The notes beneath the pieces were generated by a model. That model searched no databases. It was not told where the DNA came from and worked only from the letters and a program-made list of their open reading frames with translations. DNA of 41,293 bases from CAZNGF01 sp964572855 (lineage in GTDB: Bacteria > Bipolaricaulota > Bipolaricaulia > RBG-16-55-9 > JAJCYT01): positions 1 to 41,293 of the forward strand of contig CAZNGF010000016.1 in NCBI GenBank assembly GCA_964572855.1, read 5' to 3'. A program made the position numbers and the translations under genes. Positions within the stretch are counted from its first letter, which is position 1, and each line of letters opens with the position of its first letter. Below are positions 7,889-15,707 of the stretch, one piece after another.

Positions 7889-9496
7889 GTGTGTCTTAGA
7901 GCTTGCTTGATCCTGCTGTCCATCGCGTTTGTGCAGAGCTTCGCCCCGGCGGTCTGGGCCGCCGCCGAGCCGCCCGAGGTCCAGGTGCTGCAACGGGACG
8001 GTTACGAGGACGTCCAGGTCCGGACCGGGCTGGCCGACTACCTGTTCTCCACCCGCGGGGGGGGATTGCGAAGCGTCTACCTCTCGTTCCAGCCCTACGG
8101 GCTTCCCTCGGTTGAGCTGATCCCGGACGTCGAGACCCACCCCGAGACGTTCGAACGCGTTCTGCCGCCCAACGCTCCCTACCCGTTCGAGCTCAGCCTG
8201 GACGGCGAGGAGGGGACCGCCGCGTACGAATACGAGGGGGCCGAACGGACCGACGCTTACGTCGCCCTGTCCTTTGCGCGCACGAACGGGCCGCTCTCCA
8301 TCCGCAAGCGCTACGTTATCTACAACGACCCGTACTACCGCGTCGAGTTCGACCTCGAACTGCGCAACACCGGCAGCGAGGCGGTCGAACTGCCCGAGGG
8401 GTACGACCTCACCCTGACCGCGGGGCTGGCGGACCAGAACGAATCCATGACGGCCTTCTTGATCGACGGGGAGCGGGTCGAGTCCATTCCCGCCCAGTTC
8501 GCCCGCTTCGGCGGAGCGGGGTTCTTGGGAGGCGGCTTGGCGCTCTTCCTCAAGAACGAAACCGAGGGGGCAGGTATCCAACCCTGGGTCAACCTGGACG
8601 CGCGCGGCCGCCGGCTGGTCGGGGCGAGCGCGCCGGCGCTCACGCTCTCCGCGGGCGAGGAGCTCACGCACGACTACCTGCTGTATGCCGGGCGCTGGAA
8701 GTACGTACTCATGGCCAAGTCGGAGCTCGAGACCGTGGCCGGCATGGGCCCGTTCAGCCAGTTCCTCGTGCCCATGATTCAGTTCCTGGACTGGCTGTAT
8801 GAGACCACCGGCAACTACGGCTGGGCCATCATCATCTTCACGCTGCTCACGCGCGTGCTGCTGTTCCCGCTCATCCGGCAGCAGTTCCACGCCATGGCCA
8901 AGATGCGCGAGTTCCAGCCCAAGATGAACAGGCTGCGCGAGCGCTATCCGGGTCTGAACCAACTGCGCAAGGACCATCCGGACATGGGCATGGCCGACCT
9001 GCAGGCCAAGGCCAAAGAAAACAAGGAAAAGCTCAACAAGAAGATGATGGAGCTGTACCAGAAGGAGGGCATCAACCCGCTGGGCGGGTGCCTGCCGAGC
9101 CTGTTGCAGTTCCCGATCCTGATCGTGCTCTGGCGCGCCATCCTCTACAGCGCCGAGACCATCCACTTCGCGCCCGGCTTTCTCTGGGTCAATGACCTGA
9201 GCCTGGCCGACCCGTACTACCTGCTGGTCGTGTTCACCGTGGGCGTCATGATGCTCCAGACCAAGATGACCCCGACCATGGGCGCGGGCGGGCAGAACCA
9301 GATGCTCATGTGGGTGATGCCCATCATGATGGGCGTGTTCCTGAAGGACTTCCCCGCGGGCCTCTGGCTCTACTACTTTCTGACCACGGCGATCCAGGTG
9401 TTGCAACAAGCGTTGATCAACTGGGAGATCGCCAACAAACAGCCGGCCAAGGCGGCCGCTGGCGGCGGCGAGGCGCCCGCGGACGAGGCGCCATGA
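7889..9496 (+). CDS. yidC: membrane protein insertase YidC (Oxa1 family)
   Basis: It inserts and folds inner-membrane proteins, with or without SecYEG. The GTG at 7889 is chosen because GGGAGG lies 9 bp upstream and the protein then begins with a hydrophobic segment (CLRACLILLSIAF). Upstream in-frame sequence lies over the promoter. The 535-residue product has that first membrane segment, a periplasmic beta-domain (about 30-285, containing STRGGGLRSVYL), then the conserved Oxa1 core with five segments from about residue 295. The core has the conserved arginine (TRVLLFPLIRQQ), a charged cytoplasmic hairpin rich in Lys/Glu, and the GINPLGGCLPSLLQFPILI signature. The large periplasmic domain is typical of diderms. 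It overlaps jag by 4 bp. Confidence 0.95.
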   Translation: MCLRACLILLSIAFVQSFAPAVWAAAEPPEVQVLQRDGYEDVQVRTGLADYLFSTRGGGLRSVYLSFQPYGLPSVELIPDVETHPETFERVLPPNAPYPFELSLDGEEGTAAYEYEGAERTDAYVALSFARTNGPLSIRKRYVIYNDPYYRVEFDLELRNTGSEAVELPEGYDLTLTAGLADQNESMTAFLIDGERVESIPAQFARFGGAGFLGGGLALFLKNETEGAGIQPWVNLDARGRRLVGASAPALTLSAGEELTHDYLLYAGRWKYVLMAKSELETVAGMGPFSQFLVPMIQFLDWLYETTGNYGWAIIIFTLLTRVLLFPLIRQQFHAMAKMREFQPKMNRLRERYPGLNQLRKDHPDMGMADLQAKAKENKEKLNKKMMELYQKEGINPLGGCLPSLLQFPILIVLWRAILYSAETIHFAPGFLWVNDLSLADPYYLLVVFTVGVMMLQTKMTPTMGAGGQNQMLMWVMPIMMGVFLKDFPAGLWLYYFLTTAIQVLQQALINWEIANKQPAKAAAGGGEAPADEAP

Positions 9497-9969
9497 GCGA
9501 GCCGTCCAACGCCGAGCTGGAAGCCGCCGCGCGTGAGTTCTTGAGCGCCCTGCTGCCACGCGTCGCCCCCACGGCCCAGGCCGAGATCCAGCAGCGGGGC
9601 AAGGCGCTCGACGTCCACCTGCGCGGGGCGACGGCCTTCGTGGGCTTCGAGGCCAACGCCATCCAGTCGCTGGAACACCTGATCGACCTCTCGCTGCGCC
9701 GCTCGCTGCGCACCGACGCGCGCGTGCGGGTCGACATCGACGATTTCCGCCAGCGCCGCGTGGACGAGCTGCGCCAACTGGCCCAGGAGATGGCCAACCA
9801 AGCGCTCACCCAGCGCAGGCGGGTCAACATGGAGCCCATGAGCGCCTGGGAGCGCAAGGCCGTGCACGAGGCGCTGGAGGGGTTCAAGGGCGTCAAAACC
9901 TTCAGCCGGGGCAACGTCGAGCGGCATTTGGTCATCGATCCCCTTCCGAAGGACAAGAAGAAGGGCTGA
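9493..9969 (+). CDS. jag: Jag/KhpB-like KH-R3H RNA-binding protein
   Basis: The 158-residue cytoplasmic RNA-binding protein is usually encoded next to yidC. Residues about 25-90 fit the KH-II region and about 95-150 fit an R3H domain, with the Arg-x3-His core in ERKAVHEAL. The N-terminal Jag_N domain of Firmicute KhpB is absent. A basic tail (KDKKKG) ends it. The ATGA overlap with yidC shows translational coupling. In other bacteria KhpB works with KhpA in RNA regulation affecting cell growth; that role is inferred here. Confidence 0.88.
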   Translation: MSEPSNAELEAAAREFLSALLPRVAPTAQAEIQQRGKALDVHLRGATAFVGFEANAIQSLEHLIDLSLRRSLRTDARVRVDIDDFRQRRVDELRQLAQEMANQALTQRRRVNMEPMSAWERKAVHEALEGFKGVKTFSRGNVERHLVIDPLPKDKKKG

Positions 9970-10165
9970 GCCGAATTTCCACCCGTTCTTCACCCGTTTT
10001 CCCTGTATCTTGCACCCCGCCGCCCTTAGAATGGACGTACCGAGAGACCTCGAAGAAGGGGGTTCCCCGAAAAATCCCTTTCTTCGACTTCTAGACACGC
10101 GCGAGCGGGCCCGCCCGGGCCCGCTCGCGCTTTTCCCGACCGCCCGCGCCCCCTATCATGGACGC
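9970..10165 (+). other. jag-mnmE intergenic region with structured RNA potential
   Basis: The region contains a TAGAAT box (10027-10032) without a good -35, then a stem CGAAGAAGGG / CCCTTTCTTCG (one bulge) enclosing GGGGTTCCCC, and then the strong terminator at 10099-10134. Together these could be the end of the yidC-jag transcript or a small RNA of about 100 nt. No protein is supported here. Confidence 0.35.
10099..10134 (+). terminator. intrinsic terminator before mnmE
   Basis: GCGCGAGCGGGCCC and GGGCCCGCTCGCGC form a perfect 14-bp stem with a GCCC loop, followed by TTTT. It is the strongest terminator in the window and separates the yidC-jag transcript from mnmE. Confidence 0.9.
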
Positions 10166-11551
10166 ATGCGCTTCCTGGACGACACCATCGCGGCGGTTGC
10201 GACCCCGGCCGGCGAGGGCGGCATCGGCATCGTCAGGGTGAGCGGCCCCGACGCGTTGCGCATCGCCATCGAGCTGTTTCGCCCCTCCGGTCCCGTGCCC
10301 GTGGCGCAGGCCCGCAGCCACACGCTACACCACGGCCACGTCGTGTGGGACGGCACCCCCCTCGACGAGGCCCTGCTCGCGCTCATGCGGCGGCCGCACA
10401 GCTACACGCGCGAGGACGTGGTCGAGTTCCAGGGTCACGGCAGCCCCGTGGTCCTGCGAGCCGTACTGGAAGCCGTGGTCGCGTGCGGCGCGCGCCGGGC
10501 CGAACCGGGCGAGTTCACGCAACGCGCCTTCCTCAACGGCCGGCTCAGCCTGGACCAAGCCCAGGGCGTGCTCGACCTCATCCAGGCCAAGACCCGCCTG
10601 TCGGCCCGGTTCGCGCTCGACCGGCTGGAGGGCAAGTTCACGCGCCCCCTGCGCGCCCTGGGCGACCGGCTCACGGACCTGTTGGCGGGCGTGGCCGTCG
10701 GGCTCGACTACCCGGAATACGAGCAGGACGCGCTGCCGCGCGCACAACTGGAACGCGGACTGCGGGATGCCGTGCGGGACGTCGCGCACGTGCTCGCCCG
10801 GGGGCGCGACGGCCGCCTGTTGCGCGAGGGGTACCGGGTGGCCATCGTGGGCCGGCCCAACGTCGGCAAATCGACGCTGCTCAACGCGCTCCTGCGCACG
10901 AACCGAGCCATCGTGAGCTCCGCGCCCGGCACGACGCGCGACACGCTCGAGGAGGTCGTCGCGCTTCACGGGGTCCCGTTTCGGCTGGTGGACACGGCCG
11001 GCCTGCGCGCCGGCGCCGACGAGGTCGAACGGCTGGGCGTCGAGCGCGCGCGCGCGGCGCTGCGCGAGGCCGATCTGGCCTTGCTCGTGTTCGACCTGAG
11101 CGCGCCGCCGTCGGACGAGGACGCCCGCCTGCTCGACGAGACGAACCATCTGCCGCGCCTGCTCGCCTTCAACAAGGCGGACGTCGCGGGCCGCGACGGC
11201 GGCACGCTGGCGGCGCGGCTGGGCGCGCCCGCGGACGAGGCGCTCCCGATCTCGGCCAAGACCGGCGCCGGGATGGACAACCTGGAGCGTCGGCTCGCCC
11301 GGCGCGTCTGGGACGGGCAACTCCCCAAGCACGAGGACGTCTACTTCCTGGACGAGCGGGAGCGGGAATCGCTGGCGCGCGCGCGGCTCAGGCTGGCCGC
11401 GGCGCTCGAAACGGCCGGCGCCGGGGGCGCGCTGGACCTGGTTGCCCAGGAGCTCGAGGAGGCGCTCGCGCTCCTGGGCGAGCTCACCGGCGAGCAGGTG
11501 GGCGAGGCCGTGGTCGAGCGCATCTTTCAGAAGTTCTGCGTGGGCAAGTAG
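10166..11551 (+). CDS. mnmE: tRNA modification GTPase MnmE (TrmE)
   Basis: Together with MnmG it makes the 5-carboxymethylaminomethyl group on wobble uridine 34. The 461-residue protein has the N-terminal folate-binding domain (DDTIAAVATPAGEGGIGIVR), a helical domain, and an inserted G domain with G1 GRPNVGKST, G2 TTRDT, G3 DTAG and G4 NKAD. The C-terminal cysteine motif reads FCVGK rather than the usual C-[IL]-GK. The open frame extends 52 codons upstream through the terminator, but the N-terminus MRFLDDTIAA matches the family. TATCAT ends 6 bp before this ATG, so the mRNA is probably leaderless. Confidence 0.96.
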   Translation: MRFLDDTIAAVATPAGEGGIGIVRVSGPDALRIAIELFRPSGPVPVAQARSHTLHHGHVVWDGTPLDEALLALMRRPHSYTREDVVEFQGHGSPVVLRAVLEAVVACGARRAEPGEFTQRAFLNGRLSLDQAQGVLDLIQAKTRLSARFALDRLEGKFTRPLRALGDRLTDLLAGVAVGLDYPEYEQDALPRAQLERGLRDAVRDVAHVLARGRDGRLLREGYRVAIVGRPNVGKSTLLNALLRTNRAIVSSAPGTTRDTLEEVVALHGVPFRLVDTAGLRAGADEVERLGVERARAALREADLALLVFDLSAPPSDEDARLLDETNHLPRLLAFNKADVAGRDGGTLAARLGAPADEALPISAKTGAGMDNLERRLARRVWDGQLPKHEDVYFLDERERESLARARLRLAAALETAGAGGALDLVAQELEEALALLGELTGEQVGEAVVERIFQKFCVGK

Positions 11552-11555
11552 CAGA

Positions 11556-12059
11556 TCAGCGCCGGGCACCCTCCGGCGACGGCCCGCGCGCCAGGCGCGC
11601 CAACACCCCCAGCGCCAACAGCGCCAGCGCCATCCAGCCTAAGCTGCCCCAAAACCCTTCCCAGGCCGGCACCGCGGCTCCCGCCAGGCTCGCCCCCCAG
11701 GCCGCCGAGCCCGACGCCAGCGCCCGCAGCCCTGCGCGCCGGGAGACCGCCGGGTCGACGCGCGCGACCCGCGCCGCCAGCGCGCCGTGCGCTTCCAGTT
11801 GGCGCGCGGCCAGCGCCAGCGCCCCCGCCGGGAAGACGACCGGAACGCCCAGGATCACGGCCACGCCCAGCGTGCCAACCCAGCCACCCAGCGCCCAGGA
11901 ACGCGCACGCAAGGGCAGGGGCTGCCGGGGGAGCAGGGTGGCGGCGCCCAGGAGCGCGCACGCAAGGGCCCACGCGCCCAAACCGGTCGCGGCGCAGCTC
12001 GTCGCACCGACCCCGGCAGCGCCGGCCCAAGCCAAGCGCGCGGCACGCCGCCCCCGCAT
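11556..12059 (-). CDS. hypothetical four-helix membrane protein
   Basis: The 167-residue, alanine- and leucine-rich protein has about four hydrophobic segments (roughly residues 8-25, 55-80, 115-130 and 135-155) and no motif I recognise. Its ATG overlaps the stop of the DUF58 gene (TGATG), so it is the last gene of the DUF4129-MoxR-DUF58 operon and is presumably translated by coupling. The stop is 4 bp from the convergent mnmE stop, and no terminator separates them. Confidence 0.6.
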   Translation of the reverse strand: MRGRRAARLAWAGAAGVGATSCAATGLGAWALACALLGAATLLPRQPLPLRARSWALGGWVGTLGVAVILGVPVVFPAGALALAARQLEAHGALAARVARVDPAVSRRAGLRALASGSAAWGASLAGAAVPAWEGFWGSLGWMALALLALGVLARLARGPSPEGARR

Positions 12060-13351
12060 CAACCCCACGGGCGCTCCCGCAGGGCCTGTTGTAGCGGCTC
12101 GAAGGGGTTCCAGTCGATCACAAGCACCCCGACGCGGCGCAGCGCGCGCAGCCGCTGGCCGCGTTCCAGCTCGGCCAGCCCGGCTGCCGCCCGCGCCACG
12201 GGCGTGTTCGACGCCAACCACCGTCTCTCGAAGCGCACGGGATCGGGGCTGATCACGGTCACGGCGTAGCCGTGGGCGCGCAAGCGGCGCAGGACGGGGA
12301 TGTCGTCGTGCAGGAGCGGGCTGATCAACACGAGCTGCGAACGCCCCGGAAACAGCTTGCGCGGCAGAAAGGCCAGGTCCTCGAACACGGCCAGATCGCC
12401 CAACTGCGCTTCGGCCAGCGCGTGCAGCACGCGTTCCCGCTGTCGGGGGCCATACCCCGGAGAGGTCCACTCCAGCAGCCGGCCGTAGCGCAGCAGCCCC
12501 ACGCGGTTGCCGCGCGCCAGCGCCGCCTGCGCCACGGCCGCGGCGGCGCACACGCTCCGCTCGAACAGCGAGTGCGTTTCTGCCGGGCCGGCGTGCGTGC
12601 AGTCGACCTCGCTCTTACGGCGCGTGTCGAGCACGATACCGACGTCGGCCACCCGCTCTTGCTCGTACTGCGTCGTGATCCAGCGCCCGAGGCGGGCCGT
12701 GGCCTTCCAGTGGATGCGGCGCACCTCGTCGCCGGGCACGTAGGGCCGCGTGTCGAAAAACTCAAGACCCGCCCCGCCGGCGCGGGTCTTGATGAAGCCC
12801 GAGTACACCCGCGTACGGCGCGGCGACCAGCCCAGCCCCCGCAGCGGCTCGCCCCGCGGCAGGGCCCAAAGCGTCGACTCGCAGGCCACCGCCCGCTCGC
12901 GCGACGGGCCGCCGAACGGGTCCGCCCAGGCCACCCGCACCTCCCCCCAATGGTGGTACCCCCGCGTCGCCCGCAGCTCGTACTGCAGCTGCAGCGTGCG
13001 CCCGCCCCGCCCGTCGAAGGCGCGCGCCGCCGCGCCGTCGACGACCTCCAGCCCCGGCGGGGGGACGTCAAAAACCACCCAATGGTCCGGGCGCGCTCCC
13101 TCGCACTCGGCCGTCACGGTCACGCGCACGCGCTCCCCGGCCAGCACCCGGCGCGCGCTCAGCTCGCGCCGCACGCGGATGTCGGGGTCCGCCTGCGAGA
13201 GGCGCCCAAAGGTCCCGATCCCCCAGAACATGAACAGGGGCACGGCCAGCAGGAGCAACCCCCCGTGCCGCAGGAGCAGCCCCAGCAGGACGAGCGCGCC
13301 ACCCAGGGCGAGCGCGGCCGGGTCCCGGTCGCCTGCGACACGGGGCCTCAT
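12059..13351 (-). CDS. DUF58 domain protein (VWA-like) with membrane anchor
   Basis: The 430-residue protein starts with two closely spaced hydrophobic segments (about 13-45). A beta-rich stretch follows, then the DUF58 signature GxEFxxxRxYxxGDxxRxIxWKxxAR, seen as LEFFDTRPYVPGDEVRRIHWK near residue 200. A von Willebrand A-like region (DVGIVLDTRRKSE) comes after that. DUF58 proteins are almost always encoded next to MoxR AAA+ ATPases, as here, and are thought to act as clients or partners in envelope functions. The exact role is unknown. The start overlaps the moxR stop by 4 bp. Confidence 0.88.
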   Translation of the reverse strand: MRPRVAGDRDPAALALGGALVLLGLLLRHGGLLLLAVPLFMFWGIGTFGRLSQADPDIRVRRELSARRVLAGERVRVTVTAECEGARPDHWVVFDVPPPGLEVVDGAAARAFDGRGGRTLQLQYELRATRGYHHWGEVRVAWADPFGGPSRERAVACESTLWALPRGEPLRGLGWSPRRTRVYSGFIKTRAGGAGLEFFDTRPYVPGDEVRRIHWKATARLGRWITTQYEQERVADVGIVLDTRRKSEVDCTHAGPAETHSLFERSVCAAAAVAQAALARGNRVGLLRYGRLLEWTSPGYGPRQRERVLHALAEAQLGDLAVFEDLAFLPRKLFPGRSQLVLISPLLHDDIPVLRRLRAHGYAVTVISPDPVRFERRWLASNTPVARAAAGLAELERGQRLRALRRVGVLVIDWNPFEPLQQALRERPWG

Positions 13352-14328
13352 GGGCCGGACGGCGCCGCCCCGCGCGGGACTTTGGGGACGGGAATCCGAT
13401 CCAACAGGGCTTCGACGACCCCCTCGGCGGCCCGGGGCTTGAGCCAGAGATCGGGCTCCAGGATGAGACGGTGCGCCAGCGCCGGCACGGCCACGCGCTT
13501 GACGTCGTCGGGAATGACGTAGGCACGCCCTTCCAGCGCGGCGCGAGCGCGCGCCAGCTTGAGCAGGGCCAGCGACCCGCGCGGGCTCGCTCCGACTTGG
13601 ACGCGCGTTTCTTCGCGCGTGGCCGCGGTGAGCGCGACCATGTAGCGCACGAGGTCGGGGTCGACGTGCACGGTCTCGACCGCCTCGCGCAACGCGACGA
13701 GCGCGGCCGCGGTCATCACGCGCTCCAGGTCGATCGCTTCGCGTCCGCGTTGGGCGCGGCGACGCAGGATCTCGGCCTCGGCTTCGGCCTCGGGGTAGCC
13801 CACCGCCATGCGCATGAGGAAGCGGTCCACCTGGGCCTCGGGCAACGGGAACGTGCCCTCGAACTCGATGGGGTTCTGGGTGGCCAGCACGAGGAACGGG
13901 CGCGGGAGCGGGAGCAGCTCGCCGTCGAGCGTCACCTGTCCCTCCTGCATCGCTTCGAGCAGCGCGGCCTGGGTCTTGGGCGGGGCGCGGTTCACCTCGT
14001 CGCCGAGCAACAGGTTCGTGAACACCGGCCCCTTCTTGAGCTCGAACGAGGCGGTCTGCGGGTTGAACACGTGTGTCCCCGTGACGTCGGCCGGCAACAG
14101 GTCGGGCGTGAACTGGATGCGCTTGAACTCGAGCCCCAGGGCGCGCGCGAAGCTCTTGGCGATCAGCGTCTTGGCCAGCCCGGGCAGGTCCTCCAGCAGG
14201 ACGTGGCCGTCGGCCAACACGCCCACGGTCAGCAGCTCCAGGACCTCGCGCTTGCCCACAACGGCGCGCTCGACCTCCGCGATCACCCGACGCGCTCGCG
14301 GGCCCACCTCACTCGGATCGACGCTCAT
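13348..14328 (-). CDS. MoxR-family AAA+ ATPase
   Basis: This 326-residue AAA+ chaperone-like ATPase has Walker A EDLPGLAKT (the MoxR form), Walker B LLLGDEVNRAPPKTQ, sensor 1 LATQNP, and the arginine-finger region FPLPEAQVDRF. It probably works with the DUF58 protein encoded immediately downstream to activate or assemble a protein. No substrate is evident in the operon. The start lies 20 bp inside the preceding gene. Confidence 0.92.
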   Translation of the reverse strand: MSVDPSEVGPRARRVIAEVERAVVGKREVLELLTVGVLADGHVLLEDLPGLAKTLIAKSFARALGLEFKRIQFTPDLLPADVTGTHVFNPQTASFELKKGPVFTNLLLGDEVNRAPPKTQAALLEAMQEGQVTLDGELLPLPRPFLVLATQNPIEFEGTFPLPEAQVDRFLMRMAVGYPEAEAEAEILRRRAQRGREAIDLERVMTAAALVALREAVETVHVDPDLVRYMVALTAATREETRVQVGASPRGSLALLKLARARAALEGRAYVIPDDVKRVAVPALAHRLILEPDLWLKPRAAEGVVEALLDRIPVPKVPRGAAPSGP

Positions 14329-14779
14329 GGTCTTCCTCCTCCAGGGCCTCCAAGGCGGCCTGCACGGATCGCAGGAAGGCCGCCCGTCCTTCCCGACCCT
14401 CGGGCTCGACCGCCTCGGCCCCGTGCCGCCGCAGGTAGCGACGCACGCGCCGGCGGTAGAGTGGGCCGTCCAGCGCCAGTGTAAGGGTGTGCACCCACGC
14501 GCTGACGGGACCGCGAGCCACGGCGGGCTCGGCGCGGGCGCGGCGGCCGAAGGCGGGTCCCTGCCGCCTCAGGGCCAGGCGCAGCAGGGGCCAGGCCAGG
14601 AGCGCCAGGGTGAGAAACCACAGCACCGTCTGGGGCATGTGGGTGAGGTAGTGGTGAGCGTAGAGCGCGAGCGCGACCGCGGGCCGGACCAACGCCTCGC
14701 GCAGGTCCGCGTGCCAGAGCAACCCGACCAGCAAGCCGGCCAGAAGCGCGACCGGCGCTAGGGCAACCGCGCGCCTCAT
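14309..14779 (-). CDS. hypothetical membrane protein of the MoxR operon
   Basis: The 156-residue protein has hydrophobic segments at about residues 5-22, 28-45 and 50-66 and a basic, then acidic, cytoplasmic tail ending LEALEEEDHERRSE. I do not recognise it. It lies between the DUF4129 and moxR genes and overlaps both, by 4 and 20 bp. That tight coupling says it belongs to the same membrane complex or pathway. Confidence 0.65.
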   Translation of the reverse strand: MRRAVALAPVALLAGLLVGLLWHADLREALVRPAVALALYAHHYLTHMPQTVLWFLTLALLAWPLLRLALRRQGPAFGRRARAEPAVARGPVSAWVHTLTLALDGPLYRRRVRRYLRRHGAEAVEPEGREGRAAFLRSVQAALEALEEEDHERRSE

Positions 14780-15639
14780 GTCGGTCCTCGGTAGCGGTGC
14801 TCGATCCGCGCCAGGCACGCAAGCGCCTCGCGCTCCTCCTCCGCGGAGGCCGACCCTTGCCCGTAGCGGACGCGCTCGAACAGCCGGCTCAAGCGCACGA
14901 CCGACGGATCGGACACGCCCGCCCGCTGCAGGCGCACCTCGAACTCGCGCGGCGTGAGCACGGGCAGATGGCCCGGTTGCCGGGCGCCCAGCAACTCGCA
15001 CATGCGCGCGTAACAGCGCACCACGACCTCGCGCAGGGGCGTGCCGCCTTCCAACTCGCGGGCGGCTGCCCCGGCCGCCCGCGCCAGGCGCCCCGGCAGC
15101 TCGTCCTCGTCCTCGGGGCGGAGCAGCAGCCAAGCCCGGCGCGCGCGCCAGATGAGCCAGAGGGCCAATCCGATCAGGAGGAACGCGGCCAGCCAGCCGC
15201 TCCACCAGGGCAGCGGAACCGCTCCCACGTCCGGCAGCGGATCCGCCGGCCGCAGCGCGCCGCCGGGGTCGTCCTCGGCCGGGGCGCCGGGGTCGAAGAA
15301 CCCGAAGCGCGGCATAAACTGCAACAGCGCCCACAGCGCCAGCACCCAGGCGCTGACCGCGAGCGCGCGCAACAGGACGAGCTTGAGCGAACGGGGGTTG
15401 AGCACGAGCATCACGATCGAAGCCGGCAGGAGCACCCAGATCAGGATCCTGAACGCAACCCGAATCCAGTCGGGCGCGCTCGGCGGCGCGGCCGCGGGGG
15501 GCGACCCGCCCGGCCCGAAAGCCGGCGCGGGAAGACGCCCCTCCCGAAACGTGAGCCCGCCGAGCGCGCCAGCCAACGCCCACAGGCTCAGGAGCAAGAG
15601 CGCGCCAGCCAGCACGAGCGTCAACCGTTTGCGGTTCAT
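14776..15639 (-). CDS. DUF4129 membrane protein
   Basis: The 287-residue protein is first in its operon. It has an N-terminal hydrophobic segment (about 7-28), two close segments at about 62-105, a further one near 150-166, then a cytoplasmic C-terminal DUF4129 region (about 200-280: VVVRCYARMCELL, LTPREFEVRLQ, LFERVRYG). DUF4129 proteins are frequent neighbours of MoxR/DUF58 and often of transglutaminase-like proteins, which are absent here. The function is not established. The start follows a GGGGGAGG site. Confidence 0.82.
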   Translation of the reverse strand: MNRKRLTLVLAGALLLLSLWALAGALGGLTFREGRLPAPAFGPGGSPPAAAPPSAPDWIRVAFRILIWVLLPASIVMLVLNPRSLKLVLLRALAVSAWVLALWALLQFMPRFGFFDPGAPAEDDPGGALRPADPLPDVGAVPLPWWSGWLAAFLLIGLALWLIWRARRAWLLLRPEDEDELPGRLARAAGAAARELEGGTPLREVVVRCYARMCELLGARQPGHLPVLTPREFEVRLQRAGVSDPSVVRLSRLFERVRYGQGSASAEEEREALACLARIEHRYRGPT

Positions 15640-15654
15640 GGACCTCCCCCGGAC

Positions 15655-15683
15655 AGCTAACCGCGCCGGGGGCGGGTTGTCAA
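15655..15683 (-). promoter_or_regulatory. promoter of the DUF4129-MoxR-DUF58 operon
   Basis: Read leftward, TTGACA (15683-15678) and TTAGCT (15660-15655) are 17 bp apart. They lie just before the ribosome site of the DUF4129 gene and behind the hairpin that ends aspS. Confidence 0.6.
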
Positions 15684-15684
15684 A

Positions 15685-15707
15685 CCCCTGACGCCCGCCG
15701 TCAGGGG
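15685..15707 (-). terminator. hairpin at the end of aspS
   Basis: CCCCTGACG and CGTCAGGGG form a 9-bp perfect stem that includes the aspS stop codon. Leftward it is followed only by TTT, so it is at best a modest terminator. The operon promoter begins directly after it. Confidence 0.5.

Noticed and set aside
10010..10165. N-terminal extension of MnmE by 52 codons
   Set aside because: It would translate the intrinsic terminator hairpin, and MRFLDDTIAA already matches the family N-terminus.
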